Positions 8,899-18,043 are shown, counted from the first letter of the stretch. The stretch is 64,000 nt of DNA from an uncultured Bacteroidia bacterium (GCA_903907075.1 CAIVMQ010000034.1:37678-101677); one strand, 5' to 3'. The notes: generated by a model from the letters alone, not told the origin. A program made the numbers and translations.

Positions 8899-9106
8899 CG
8901 TGTGTGTGATTATTTTTGACCAAGATACTTATTTCCTGGAAATCACAACGCGATTTTTTGTCCTAATTAGTTTGATAAACTACAGGTAGACCCATTCCCT
9001 GAATTCTATCTAAATTCAACTTCTATACCTTAAAGGTTTAGAATTAAAACAATCACGATTAAGCAATGAGTAGAATTCAAAAGTTTATTTATATCCAACT
9101 AATCCA

Positions 9107-9541
9107 TTATAATTTCAATAAAATATCCTCCCCATTCTTATAGTTTAAGGCTAAACTTTGTACCGTATTTAAGGTAACAAGTTTATCAATGGACGCTCTG
9201 ATAGGAGCATATTGCTCATGAAGCGGACACGGATTATCGTCGTTGCATTGCTTTAAGCCAAACCCGCAACCTGAATAAGCCTTACCTCCCTCTATCGCCT
9301 CAACAATTGTCTTCAAGGGCAGGTCAGGCTTCAATAAATCAAAATAAAACCCACCCCCTTTACCCTTAGAGGACATTAAAAACCCCATCTTAACGAGTCG
9401 CTGCAAAATTTTTCCTGTGTAAAATAATGGTGCATCAATCTCTGTCGCAATCTCAATGATCCCAGGCTTATGACCCAAAATCTGCTGAACCCTTACATAC
9501 ACAAGTCCACGCAAGGCATATTCTGTCTCCTTATTAAACAT
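9107..9541 (-). CDS. Rrf2-family transcriptional regulator, NsrR/IscR-like with three cysteines
   Basis: Small winged-helix regulator of 144 residues. The N-terminal 65 residues hold the HTH (IIEIATEIDAPLFYTGKILQRLVKMGFL) and a wing with SSKGKGGGF. Cys92, Cys99 and Cys105 (spacing x6 and x5) sit where NsrR and IscR bind a [2Fe-2S] or [4Fe-4S] cluster, so it is probably an iron-sulfur sensor of nitric oxide or redox state. It diverges from ric, hemerythrin and qNOR genes, with a long palindrome in between, which makes it the likely local repressor. NsrR is the closest functional analogue by context; a cluster-maturation regulator is the alternative. Confidence 0.88.
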   Translation of the reverse strand: MFNKETEYALRGLVYVRVQQILGHKPGIIEIATEIDAPLFYTGKILQRLVKMGFLMSSKGKGGGFYFDLLKPDLPLKTIVEAIEGGKAYSGCGFGLKQCNDDNPCPLHEQYAPIRASIDKLVTLNTVQSLALNYKNGEDILLKL

Positions 9542-9569
9542 CGCTTCCTCCTTCTGTTTTAATTCGCAT

Positions 9570-9577
9570 CAAAAATA
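9570..9577 (-). promoter_or_regulatory. -7 box of the rrf2 gene
   Basis: On the minus strand 9577-9570 reads TATTTTTG, an exact TAnnTTTG match, 28 bases before the ATG at 9541. The palindrome at 9592-9633 begins 14 bases upstream of it and would cover the -33 region, so the gene is probably autoregulated. Confidence 0.55.
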
Positions 9578-9591
9578 GATAAAAATAAATT

Positions 9592-9633
9592 AATAAAATA
9601 TTAAAAGACCTTTTGGTCTTTTAATATTTTATT
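9592..9633. promoter_or_regulatory. Perfect 19-bp-arm palindrome, likely Rrf2 operator
   Basis: The arm AATAAAATATTAAAAGACC (9592-9610) is the exact reverse complement of GGTCTTTTAATATTTTATT (9615-9633), with loop TTTT. It lies between the divergent rrf2 and ric promoters and overlaps the -33 area of both. The GACC-TTTT-GGTC core with AT-rich flanks suits a dimeric regulator. A role as operator is inferred from position and symmetry. Confidence 0.7.
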
Positions 9634-9643
9634 CGTACTATTG
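9612..9643 (+). promoter_or_regulatory. Candidate ric promoter
   Basis: TTTG at 9612-9615 (inside the palindrome loop) and TACTATTG at 9636-9643 are 20 bases apart and fit the Bacteroidota -33/-7 layout with one mismatch in the -7 box. The start codon of ric is 23 bases further on, so repressor bound to the palindrome would block it. Confidence 0.5.
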
Positions 9644-9666
9644 CAAAGTATTAAAAAGACAAAAAA

Positions 9667-10371
9667 ATGGAAACACTAGAACTTAAAACAATTTCAGTAG
9701 GCGAAATAGTTGCATCTGACTTTCGTACGGCATCGGTTTTCAAGAGTCATCATATTGATTTTTGTTGCGGGGGTAAAAAATCACTGGAAGAAAGTTGTTT
9801 GGAACAAGGTATTGACAAAGGAGCCGTAGAGCGAGACTTAGAGGATGTTTTATCTACTGCAAACCTTTCAGGCCAAGATTTTAAATCATGGAGTCCCGAT
9901 TTTCTTTGCGATTACATTATGAATACCCACCATAAATATGTATTGAAAACATTACCTGACTTACTACTTTATACTTCAAAAATTGCGGCTGTGCATGGAG
10001 AAAATCATACTGAATTAGTCGAGGTTTCGCAACTCTTTGCTAAAATAAATGAAGAACTTCTTCAACACCTAAAAAATGAGGAGGAAGTTTTATTTCCAGC
10101 AATAAAAAAGGTGTTGGCCACAAACGATGCCGAATCAAAAGCGATTATTAGATCAGAGATAAGCAGAATGTTAGACGAGCATGATTTTGCAGGAGGGGCA
10201 ATGGATTACATCAACAAACTTACTGATCAATATAAACTGCCAGAGGATAGTTGTGGAACTTATCAGGTTGCATTTAAATTACTCGAACAATTCGAAGATG
10301 ATTTACACATGCATGTTCATCTTGAAAACAATATTCTTTATCCTGCAGCATTACTATTAAATAACGAATAA
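9667..10371 (+). CDS. ric: Iron-sulfur cluster repair di-iron protein Ric (YtfE/ScdA family)
   Basis: Repairs iron-sulfur clusters damaged by nitric oxide or oxidants; cytoplasmic di-iron protein. Residues 1-60 are the ScdA_N domain with the diagnostic DFCCGG at 31-36. From about residue 78 a hemerythrin-like four-helix bundle follows, with His/Glu ligands in HHKYV, HGENH, HLKNEEEVLFP, LDEHD and HMHVHLENNILYP. The 234-residue length is standard. It is first in a transcript with the next hemerythrin gene: its stop TAA and the next ATG share one base. The palindrome and promoter immediately upstream point to control by the Rrf2 protein. Confidence 0.95.
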   Translation: METLELKTISVGEIVASDFRTASVFKSHHIDFCCGGKKSLEESCLEQGIDKGAVERDLEDVLSTANLSGQDFKSWSPDFLCDYIMNTHHKYVLKTLPDLLLYTSKIAAVHGENHTELVEVSQLFAKINEELLQHLKNEEEVLFPAIKKVLATNDAESKAIIRSEISRMLDEHDFAGGAMDYINKLTDQYKLPEDSCGTYQVAFKLLEQFEDDLHMHVHLENNILYPAALLLNNE

Positions 10372-10919
10372 TGAATAAAGCAACTCAAAATCTGGAAGAC
10401 GATCACATCTATATTCTACGATTAATAGATGTGATGCAAGCAATGAAGGAGTGTCCAGCACCCGAAGTCGAGCATTTGGAGGAGGCCGTAGCGCTGATCC
10501 GAAATTTTGCTGATGGACTTCACCATGCCAAAGAAGAATCACTACTCTTCCCGTTAATGGCAGAGCGGGGATTTTCAGTCACTCAAGGCCCAGTTGCCGT
10601 AATGCTCCAGGAGCATACCATTGGCCGGGCCTTTGTAAGAGGTATTGATGAAAATATTCAACTGTTTAAAGAGGGAGATCTCTCGGCATTAAATTTAATC
10701 TATTCAAATATGAATGGCTACAGTGAATTACTACAAAATCACATATACAAAGAGAATACTATGCTTTTTAGGATGGCTGACAACGCTCTATCACAAAGCG
10801 ATCAAGATTCACTATCTACTCAATTTGAAAAAATTGATATTCAATCCACTAACAACAATTCAAAGAGTGACTATTTGGCAAGGATTAGCAATTTAGAACA
10901 CGTTTATATGCATGCTTAA
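10371..10919 (+). CDS. Hemerythrin-domain protein
   Basis: A 182-residue all-helical protein with the hemerythrin HHE pattern: LEDDHIYILRLI near residues 8-19, GLHHAKEESLLFPLM at about 49-63, LQEHTIGRAF and LLQNHIYKENTMLFRMAD at about 115-132. These histidines and glutamates are the expected di-iron ligands. It lacks the ScdA_N cysteine domain of Ric. The start overlaps the ric stop (TAATG), implying translational coupling. Between Ric and a nitric-oxide reductase, it probably binds O2 or NO or helps repair; the exact role is not shown. The C-terminal 35 residues are polar and not part of the bundle. Confidence 0.9.
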   Translation: MNKATQNLEDDHIYILRLIDVMQAMKECPAPEVEHLEEAVALIRNFADGLHHAKEESLLFPLMAERGFSVTQGPVAVMLQEHTIGRAFVRGIDENIQLFKEGDLSALNLIYSNMNGYSELLQNHIYKENTMLFRMADNALSQSDQDSLSTQFEKIDIQSTNNNSKSDYLARISNLEHVYMHA

Positions 10920-10964
10920 CGAACACAAAGTTCATTAATAACTTAAATCTTAATTTATAATTCT

Positions 10965-13238
10965 ATGAAAACAAAAAAACTATGGATTAGCTTTATTCTC
11001 GTGATGACGATCTCATTTGCGGTACTTATTTATTATGGCCGGGAGATTTATCGCCAGGCCCCTCCCATTCCTGACAGGGTGATGACTACCGGGGGTAAGA
11101 TTCTATTTACCGGACAAGACATCAAAGACGGTCAAAACGTGTGGCAGTCTGTTGGTGGGCAAGAGATTGGAACTGTCTGGGGACATGGTGCCTATCAGGC
11201 ACCCGACTGGAGTGCTGACTGGTTACATAAGGAGGCCGCTTTTATGCTTGATAAATTAGCAACTCAAAGTGATAGCCTTCCCTACTCCAAAGTGAACCAC
11301 CAAAGGCAGGCAGCATTAAAAATTCGGTTACAGGAAGACATCCGAAGGAATACCTATCAGGATGCGACAAAAACAATTACTGTATCTGAACTAAGAGCCG
11401 AGGCAATTACCAGCAATACATTGTTTTACAGTGGTTTGTTTACGAATAATCCTGAAATGGCAAAACTTCGTAATGCCTATGCGCTTCCGGAAAATTCACT
11501 TAAAGACCCTGAGCGCGTGCGTAAATTAAACGCTTTTTTCTTTTGGATTTCATGGGCATGTGTCACTGAACGTCCTGGTCAGGAGATTACTTATACCAAT
11601 AACTGGCCAGCCGAGGAGCTTGTTGGCAACCGTCCAACTGGCGAACTTTTGCTTTGGACAGGCTTCAGTGTGATGATGCTCTTGGCCGGTATTGGATTAA
11701 TGGTTTGGTATTATGCGAAAAAGAGGGATGAAAAAGAGGAAGAATTTCCTAAAGTTAATCCTCAATTAAAAGCCACTCACACCCCATCACAAAAAGCAAC
11801 CTTGAAATATTTTTGGATCGTATCGATCTTACTTCTTGTTCAGGTTATTATGGGAGTTATTACGGCTCATTACGGCGTTGAAGGTCATGCTTTTTATGGC
11901 ATTCCGCTAGGTGACTGGCTTCCCTATTCTATTTCGCGCACCTGGCATGTTCAGATTGCAATCTTTTGGATCGCAACTTCATGGCTTGCTACCGGATTAT
12001 ATTATGCTCCAGCCATATCGGGCGTAGAACCACGCTTTCAACGTTTGGGCGTCAACTTTCTATTTTCAGCACTTCTGGTTATTGTTGCAGGTTCATTAGC
12101 CGGACAGTGGATGGGTGTAATGCAAAAACTGGGGCTTATTCAAAACTTCTGGTTTGGCCATCAGGGATATGAATATGTTGACCTTGGTCGGTTTTGGCAA
12201 ATATTCCTTCTTGTAGGACTCGTAATCTGGCTAGTATTAATGGGACGTGCTATCTGGCCGGCCTTAAAACAAAAGTCAGAGAGCCGCAATCTGCTTGCGA
12301 TGTTTTTGATCTCTTCAATTGCTATTGCCTTATTTTATGGTGCAGGTCTGATGTGGGGTCGTCAAACCAATCTTGCAGTTGCAGAATACTGGCGTTGGTG
12401 GGTTGTTCACCTTTGGGTGGAAGGGTTCTTCGAAGTGTTTGCCGCTGTAATCACTGCGTTTTTATTTGTCCGCTTAAATATTGTTAAAGCAGCAACTGCC
12501 ACCACTGCAGTACTATTCTCTACCGTGGTATTCTTAGCAGGAGGAATCCTTGGTACCTTCCATCACCTTTATTTCACAGGTACTCCAACAGCTATAATGG
12601 CACTTGGGGCCACATTTAGTGCCCTCGAGGTGGTTCCACTGGTCTTAATGGGCTTTGAAGCGTACGACAACTTAAAGATCAGCAAGATGGCAGCCTGGAG
12701 CAAAGCCTACAAATGGCCGATCTACTGCTTCATTGCTGTCGCCTTCTGGAATTTAGTCGGTGCCGGAATCTTTGGATTTTTAATTAATCCGCCTATCGCA
12801 CTCTATTATATGCAAGGATTAAACACCACAGCTGTTCATGGCCACACTGCACTATTTGGTGTCTATGGAATGCTAGGTATCGGTTTAATGCTCTTTGTAT
12901 TACGGGATATGGACAAATCGGTAGTTTGGAAAGATAAATGGATTAAATTTGCCTTCTGGACAATTAATATTGGCCTAGTAACGATGGTTCTGCTTAGTGT
13001 ATTCCCTATTGGACTCATGCAAACTCTTGCAAGTGTTAAGGATGGGTTATGGTATGCTCGTTCTGCAGAATTTATGCAACAGCCTTTCATGCAAACGTTA
13101 AAATGGATGCGTGTATTTGGAGATACCCTCTTTGCCGCAGGAACAGTAGCTCTTGTATGGTTTATTTTCGGCCTTAAAGGGGGCTGGAGCCATGAGAAAG
13201 AGGGAGAAAAAAAGGAAAATAAGAGAAGTATAAAATAA
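10965..13238 (+). CDS. norZ: Quinol-dependent nitric-oxide reductase (qNOR/NorZ)
   Basis: Single-subunit membrane enzyme that reduces 2 NO to N2O with electrons from quinol. The 757-residue length is that of qNOR: an N-terminal helix (7-25), a large periplasmic NorC-like domain (about 30-220) without a CxxCH heme-c site, then about 13 transmembrane helices of the heme-copper oxidase fold. Motifs include the RTWHVQIAIFWIATSWLA helix with a heme-ligand His, the HLWVEGFFEVFAA segment, GTFHHLYFTG (metal-site histidines) and TTAVHGHTALFGVYG. It follows the hemerythrin gene by 45 bases in the same direction and so completes a NO-removal operon. No norE, norD or denitrification reductases are nearby, so this is more likely detoxification than respiration. 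Confidence 0.95.
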   Translation: MKTKKLWISFILVMTISFAVLIYYGREIYRQAPPIPDRVMTTGGKILFTGQDIKDGQNVWQSVGGQEIGTVWGHGAYQAPDWSADWLHKEAAFMLDKLATQSDSLPYSKVNHQRQAALKIRLQEDIRRNTYQDATKTITVSELRAEAITSNTLFYSGLFTNNPEMAKLRNAYALPENSLKDPERVRKLNAFFFWISWACVTERPGQEITYTNNWPAEELVGNRPTGELLLWTGFSVMMLLAGIGLMVWYYAKKRDEKEEEFPKVNPQLKATHTPSQKATLKYFWIVSILLLVQVIMGVITAHYGVEGHAFYGIPLGDWLPYSISRTWHVQIAIFWIATSWLATGLYYAPAISGVEPRFQRLGVNFLFSALLVIVAGSLAGQWMGVMQKLGLIQNFWFGHQGYEYVDLGRFWQIFLLVGLVIWLVLMGRAIWPALKQKSESRNLLAMFLISSIAIALFYGAGLMWGRQTNLAVAEYWRWWVVHLWVEGFFEVFAAVITAFLFVRLNIVKAATATTAVLFSTVVFLAGGILGTFHHLYFTGTPTAIMALGATFSALEVVPLVLMGFEAYDNLKISKMAAWSKAYKWPIYCFIAVAFWNLVGAGIFGFLINPPIALYYMQGLNTTAVHGHTALFGVYGMLGIGLMLFVLRDMDKSVVWKDKWIKFAFWTINIGLVTMVLLSVFPIGLMQTLASVKDGLWYARSAEFMQQPFMQTLKWMRVFGDTLFAAGTVALVWFIFGLKGGWSHEKEGEKKENKRSIK

Positions 13239-13260
13239 TCATGAGTGTAAAATGATAACT

Positions 13261-13335
13261 AATTAAGCTGCTGGCTGCTTTCTATTGGCAAAACCAAGCC
13301 AGTTAAAGGTCGCCAGCCGCTTAATTAATCATTTT
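13261..13335 (+). terminator. Long structured hairpin after qNOR, possible terminator
   Basis: AATTAAGCTGCTGGC (13261-13275) pairs with GCCAGCCGCTTAATT (13312-13326) with one mismatch. The 36-base interior can fold further (CTTT/AAAG and TTGG-CAAAA-CCAA), and an AAGCCAG copy inside offers an alternative pairing with CTGGCTG. ATTTTT follows at 13331. It may simply end the qNOR transcript, but is larger than a usual terminator and stands before a co-directional gene. Confidence 0.5.
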
Positions 13336-13382
13336 TATACATTCAATTTTATACCCACTTCGTATTACATTAGTGATTTTAG

Positions 13383-14903
13383 ATGGATCGTAAAAAGCTT
13401 ATAAAAATAGTTCGTAAACTGCACAAATGGCCTGGAGTCCTCATCACAATCTTTGCTATTCATTTTGCGATTTCAGGTATTATCATGAACCACCGTAGTT
13501 TATTTTCGTCTGTTGACCTCTCACGAAAATGGTTACCACAATCGTACCAATACAACAATTGGAATCAGGCAGCGGTGAGAGGGGGAATTAATCTAAATAA
13601 CGATTCAACCCTTATCTTTGGTACTATCGGAGCCTGGATTAAATCAAATGATACGTATTTTGAATATAATCAGGGGTTACCACAAGGAATTGACAACCGT
13701 AAAATTAATCAGCTGATTTGTTATAAAGGACAATTCGTTGCGACGACCCAATTTGGAATCTTTCAGCGAGCATCTCACACCGATTTGTGGCACCCTTCGC
13801 TAATGGCTGTGCCCGACGAACGATTTGTCGATCTGTTTATTAAGCAAGACACCTTACTTATCCTGAGCCGAAATATTCTGATAAAGACTGTTGATTTAGA
13901 ACATTTTGAGACTTGTACCCTACCTGCTCCCGAGGGTTACACGAAACGTGCCAGTATGTTTAACACACTCTGGGAACTTCACAGCGGAGAATTATTTGGT
14001 GTAGCCGGAAAATTGCTCGTCGACATACTCGGATTTGTAACTTTAGCACTCTGCCTTACCGGCCTAATCCATTTCTTTTTACCCAATTTAATCAGGCGGC
14101 AAAAACAAGTTCACGGCACATCCGGAAACCTTCTATCCACATTAAGAGCAAATTTAAAATGGCATAATCTTGTCGGATATGTGTTTGCACTATTTCTAAT
14201 TATCAATACCACAGCGGGTATCTTTTTACGTCCGCCACTTTTAATCCCTATTATCACTAAAAAAGTTGGAATCATTCCCGGGTCACATTTGGATACGGAT
14301 AATCCATGGCACGACAAGTTGCGCAAAGGGATTTGGAACGAGCAATCAGGGATCTATATTTTTTCAACTGCTGATGGGTTTTATGCGTGCGACCAGAAGC
14401 TGAGTTCACCACTGATAAAAGCTTATTCACAACCACCCGTAAGCTTGATGGGATGCAATGTCTTTGAACCTATCGATAGCACACAATACCTTATTGGATC
14501 ATTTTCGGGGCTTTACATCTGGAATATAACACGCGGCACCTCTACCGATTTCTTCTCCGGAAAAGGGTATGAAGCTCCCACAGGAATGGCAAGACCAGTA
14601 TCTGATCATATGGTAGCGGGATATATTCGGGATTCTAAGAATCAAGAGTGGATATTCGATTACAATCGTGGAATTGGACAAAAGAACAGCAGCCAAACGT
14701 GGAAGATGCCTCAGGAGGTGAAAATAAAATCCCCTATCTCACTTTGGAATTTTGCGCTCGAGATTCATACCGGAAGGGTTTTGGAACCGTTCCTTGGAAT
14801 ACTCTACCTATTATATATTCCCATTGCAGGATTATCCGTGCTTATGGTTTTAATCAGTGGCTTTATGGTTTGGTTGTTGCCACTACGAGATAAAAATCAA
14901 TAA
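13383..14903 (+). CDS. PepSY-associated transmembrane protein with periplasmic propeller-like region
   Basis: A 506-residue membrane protein. Residues 1-40 give KIVRKLHKWPGVLITIFAIHFAISGIIMNH, a typical first helix of PepSY_TM proteins. A periplasmic stretch of about 170 residues follows, with repeating short beta-like segments (QGLPQGIDNRKINQL, FVATTQFGIFQRAS). A second and third helix lie near 212-235 and 258-285, the latter after a KWHNLVGYVFALF motif. A second periplasmic region and a C-terminal helix (about 470-500) complete it. Such proteins often serve heme, iron or electron-transfer steps. It lies downstream of qNOR on the same strand after the structured hairpin, suggesting but not proving a link with NO reduction. 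Exact function unknown. Confidence 0.7.
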   Translation: MDRKKLIKIVRKLHKWPGVLITIFAIHFAISGIIMNHRSLFSSVDLSRKWLPQSYQYNNWNQAAVRGGINLNNDSTLIFGTIGAWIKSNDTYFEYNQGLPQGIDNRKINQLICYKGQFVATTQFGIFQRASHTDLWHPSLMAVPDERFVDLFIKQDTLLILSRNILIKTVDLEHFETCTLPAPEGYTKRASMFNTLWELHSGELFGVAGKLLVDILGFVTLALCLTGLIHFFLPNLIRRQKQVHGTSGNLLSTLRANLKWHNLVGYVFALFLIINTTAGIFLRPPLLIPIITKKVGIIPGSHLDTDNPWHDKLRKGIWNEQSGIYIFSTADGFYACDQKLSSPLIKAYSQPPVSLMGCNVFEPIDSTQYLIGSFSGLYIWNITRGTSTDFFSGKGYEAPTGMARPVSDHMVAGYIRDSKNQEWIFDYNRGIGQKNSSQTWKMPQEVKIKSPISLWNFALEIHTGRVLEPFLGILYLLYIPIAGLSVLMVLISGFMVWLLPLRDKNQ

Positions 14904-14939
14904 ACAATCCTTTGATACTAAATGGCAGTTCCTAAAATC

Positions 14940-14976
14940 AGAGAACCCGGAACAGAATAAATCAGCCCGGGCTCTC
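14940..14976. terminator. Hairpin between convergent genes
   Basis: AGAGAACCCGG (14940-14950) pairs with CCCGGGCTCTC (14966-14976), with one mismatch, between the PepSY-type gene and the last gene of the glucan locus. T-rich tracts on both sides are weak, so terminator function is likely for the GC-rich stem but not certain. Confidence 0.5.
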
Positions 14977-15011
14977 CTTTACTAAACCAACTAACAATCA
15001 AAAACTAATAA

Positions 15012-16439
15012 TTACCATACATAAGTCCCCACCGCGCCTTTATCAAGCGAGACAGGAACCGTTTTATTTTCAAGTGAGATATTAAAATCGACCTTTATTC
15101 CACTGTTATTCTGAACGATAAGTACGTATTTACCTTGTGGAGTTTTAAACGCAACATTAGGAAGCGTGTCACTGGTATTTGAGCCAATACGGACCGAACC
15201 GGGCCTTACAAACTTAGAGGCGTGGGCCACAACATAATAAGCAGGATTTCGAATTATCTCGTTCCCATTAATGGTAATCGCTCCAAGGCATTCAGTGCAC
15301 CCACCCGGCGTATGGGGATTATTTGTCGGATCGGAAGCCAGATTCCACTCCAGCACATTACGGCACCAATTGCGTGTACCCCCGATAATTAACGTACGTA
15401 CATGCCATGCCAGATCACCGGCAAGATTTCCGGGAGCACTAACCCATTGCTCGGTAAAGTAGAGATTTTTATCAGGATGTGCCTCGTGAACCGGGGTCAA
15501 AGCCTCAATCGTTCCGCCATAGAGATGAAAAGCCGAACCATCGACATAGCAAGCAGCCTCGGGATCATTGAGTATGGCAAGGGGATAATCGGGACGATCG
15601 GCATTATGGTCGTAGATAATAATTTTGGATGTGATTTTTTGTGCTTTAAAAACCGGACCTAGACTTCGTTTGATAAAAAGAGCCTGCTCTTGGGCCGGCA
15701 TAAACATACTAGGATTATTACCCGGATGCAGGGGCTCGTTCTGTATCGTTATCGCATCAATAGCTATCCCCTCACCCTTCATTTCCTGAATATATCTTAC
15801 AAAATAGTTCGCATAAGCATCATAATATTCAGGTTTTAAACTACCCCCTTTGGAACTCTTGTTCGTCTTCATCCAGGTAGGTGGCGACCACGGAGAGCCC
15901 AAAATTTTCAGTGCTGGATTTATGGCAAGAATCTCCTTTAATATGGGGATCAGATCAATTCGATCTGGAGCGATCGAAAACTTTTTCAATTCTGGATCAC
16001 TCTCACCCTGAGCTAGATCGTCGTACGAAAAAACCTGATCATCCAGATCAGAGGCACCGATACTAATGCGCAAGTAACTGATGCCAATGTTATTCCCGTT
16101 AACAGCGAATAATTCATTGAGGATTTCACGACGTTTATCGGGATTCATCCGATGCAGGAGTGATGCACTCCCACCCGTAAGGCAGTTCCCAAAACCGTCG
16201 ATCGTCTGGAATCGATGAGAAGGATCAATGATGATTTCTGAATTGTTATTTCGTTGGGATTTGGAGACAAAGTTGAATTGTGAGGATTGAAATAACACAT
16301 TTGATTCCGGACTTGTTATCCAAGCATACCCAATCGCAGAGGAAGGTTCTGATTGATCAAAACAAACGCTTTTCTGAACCGAACTGGCCCAGCTAAAACT
16401 ATTCAAAACAGCCAGTATTATTGCAAAATACAACCTCAT
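15012..16439 (-). CDS. GH30 family glycoside hydrolase (first of two)
   Basis: Retaining beta-glycosidase of family GH30, probably acting on beta-1,6-linked glucose. Residues 1-18 form a signal peptide. The TIM barrel begins near 69 with the FQTIDGFGNCLTGGSA motif. The acid/base Glu lies in IQNEP (about residue 235) and the nucleophile in LYFTEQW (about 330); a GSPWSPPTWMKTN strand-loop and SAFHLYGG are also characteristic. A beta-sandwich from about 400 to the end (VAFKTPQGKYVLIVQNNSG) is the usual GH30 side domain. The ATG at 16439 is chosen over a TTG two codons upstream. It is the last gene of the locus, 51 bases downstream of its GH30 paralogue. Confidence 0.92.
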   Translation of the reverse strand: MRLYFAIILAVLNSFSWASSVQKSVCFDQSEPSSAIGYAWITSPESNVLFQSSQFNFVSKSQRNNNSEIIIDPSHRFQTIDGFGNCLTGGSASLLHRMNPDKRREILNELFAVNGNNIGISYLRISIGASDLDDQVFSYDDLAQGESDPELKKFSIAPDRIDLIPILKEILAINPALKILGSPWSPPTWMKTNKSSKGGSLKPEYYDAYANYFVRYIQEMKGEGIAIDAITIQNEPLHPGNNPSMFMPAQEQALFIKRSLGPVFKAQKITSKIIIYDHNADRPDYPLAILNDPEAACYVDGSAFHLYGGTIEALTPVHEAHPDKNLYFTEQWVSAPGNLAGDLAWHVRTLIIGGTRNWCRNVLEWNLASDPTNNPHTPGGCTECLGAITINGNEIIRNPAYYVVAHASKFVRPGSVRIGSNTSDTLPNVAFKTPQGKYVLIVQNNSGIKVDFNISLENKTVPVSLDKGAVGTYVW

Positions 16440-16496
16440 AATCAAAATATTACGTTTAAAAAATCTACGATTTACAAATTGATAGTTAATTACTCA

Positions 16497-17942
16497 TTAC
16501 CAATAAAAAGTCCCCACGGAACCACCTTCAAGTGAGGCAGTTACCCATCTACCCTTATATTTAATATTAAACAGCTCGCCTGTAGCGCCATCATTTTCAA
16601 CGATCAGAACTTTTTTTCCTTGAGGTGTTTTAAATGCAACATTGTTAAGATTACCCACTGAATTAGTTGCCACTCGCACTGAACCAGCAGAAACAAATTT
16701 AGAGGCATGGGCAACAATATAATAGCCCACATTCCGAATAAGATTATCACTGCTATTTACCGTTATCGCCCCTTTACACGTATTACACCCACCCGGTGTA
16801 TGGGGATTAAAAGAGCCGTCATTAGCAAGGTTCCATTCCAGGGCTAGCTTGCTCCAATTACGCATTGAACCAATAATAACATTCTTAAGATGCCATTTTA
16901 AATCGCCACCAAAATCACCTGTCGATGAAGTGTATTGCTCTGTAAAATAAAGATTTTTAGAGGGGAAAGCATTATGAACCTGAGATAAGGCACTAATATC
17001 ACCACCATAAAGATGGAAGGCTGATCCATCGACAAAGGGATTTGCAGCCGGATCAGTTAAGATAGCTATCGGATATCCCGGCTGATCGCAATTGTGATCA
17101 TATACAATAATTTTAGTGGTTATGTTGGCATTAACAAAAGCGGGGCCAAGATTATTCTTAATAAATTCTGCTTGCTGTAGTGCCGACATGAGCATGCTTG
17201 GGTTATTACCACCATACAACGGTTCGTTCTGTGGTGTAATGGCTGTAATTGGGATTCCTTGCCCCTTCATCTGCTGAAGATATTTAACGAAATAACTGGC
17301 ATACACACTATAATAGATAGACTGCAAACTCCCGCCAATGGTACTTCCATTATCTTTCATCCAAACCGGAGCAGACCAAGGAGTGGCAATGATTTTAAGG
17401 GTAGGATTAATCACTAAGATCTCTTTCAGAAGAGGGATTAAATCGGTCATATCAGGAGATAGGGTAAAATGGGAAAGATTAACATCTGTCTCTGATGGTG
17501 GCATATCATCATACGAAAATGGTGCGTTATTCAAATCAGATGCACCGATGCTAATCCTCAAATAACTGATTGAAATAGAATTGGCAGAAGAACCAAAAAG
17601 CTCTAGGAGTAATTGCTGTTTAAGGGTTGGAGTAAGTGAATTAATAACCTGAGCACTACCCCCGGTCAGGGTATAGCCAAAACCATCTACCGATTGAAAT
17701 ACCTGAGAACTATCAATCTCAATAGTAGGATATATATTGTAGGCAGTTCCAAAGCTTAAAACTGTTGTTTGTTTTTGAAGCAATACTGTCTGATCAGATT
17801 TTGTCAACCAAAAATCAACCTCATTTTTTGCGGGAGGAGGTGGAGGTGGATCAGAATGAACCTTGGATTTTGAACATGTAAAAAACAATACCCCTACAAG
17901 AAGTAGTAGAATTGCTTTCTGATATTTTCGTGTTCCGTTCAT
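16497..17942 (-). CDS. GH30 family glycoside hydrolase, lipoprotein (second of two)
   Basis: A GH30 paralogue of the neighbouring gene. It begins with a lipoprotein signal ending LFFTC (Cys23), then a proline-rich tether (about 32-38), so it is probably anchored in the outer membrane. The barrel starts with FQSVDGFGYTLTGGSA near 82-97. Glu240 in PQNEP is the acid/base and Glu335 in YFTEQY the nucleophile. The NPHTPGGCNTCKGAI and VAFKTPQGKKVLIVEN segments are shared with the downstream copy, showing a tandem duplication that has diverged. Different localisation (lipoprotein here, cleavable signal there) suggests surface versus periplasmic steps in glucan breakdown. Confidence 0.92.
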   Translation of the reverse strand: MNGTRKYQKAILLLLVGVLFFTCSKSKVHSDPPPPPPAKNEVDFWLTKSDQTVLLQKQTTVLSFGTAYNIYPTIEIDSSQVFQSVDGFGYTLTGGSAQVINSLTPTLKQQLLLELFGSSANSISISYLRISIGASDLNNAPFSYDDMPPSETDVNLSHFTLSPDMTDLIPLLKEILVINPTLKIIATPWSAPVWMKDNGSTIGGSLQSIYYSVYASYFVKYLQQMKGQGIPITAITPQNEPLYGGNNPSMLMSALQQAEFIKNNLGPAFVNANITTKIIVYDHNCDQPGYPIAILTDPAANPFVDGSAFHLYGGDISALSQVHNAFPSKNLYFTEQYTSSTGDFGGDLKWHLKNVIIGSMRNWSKLALEWNLANDGSFNPHTPGGCNTCKGAITVNSSDNLIRNVGYYIVAHASKFVSAGSVRVATNSVGNLNNVAFKTPQGKKVLIVENDGATGELFNIKYKGRWVTASLEGGSVGTFYW

Positions 17943-18043
17943 TGCTGGTTAACTTAATTAAAGGTATGCACAGATTAATATTAATGGATAAAGTTTAAAT
18001 TGTAAAAATATCTTCTGTTTGATAATCAATTTATTTTCAATTC

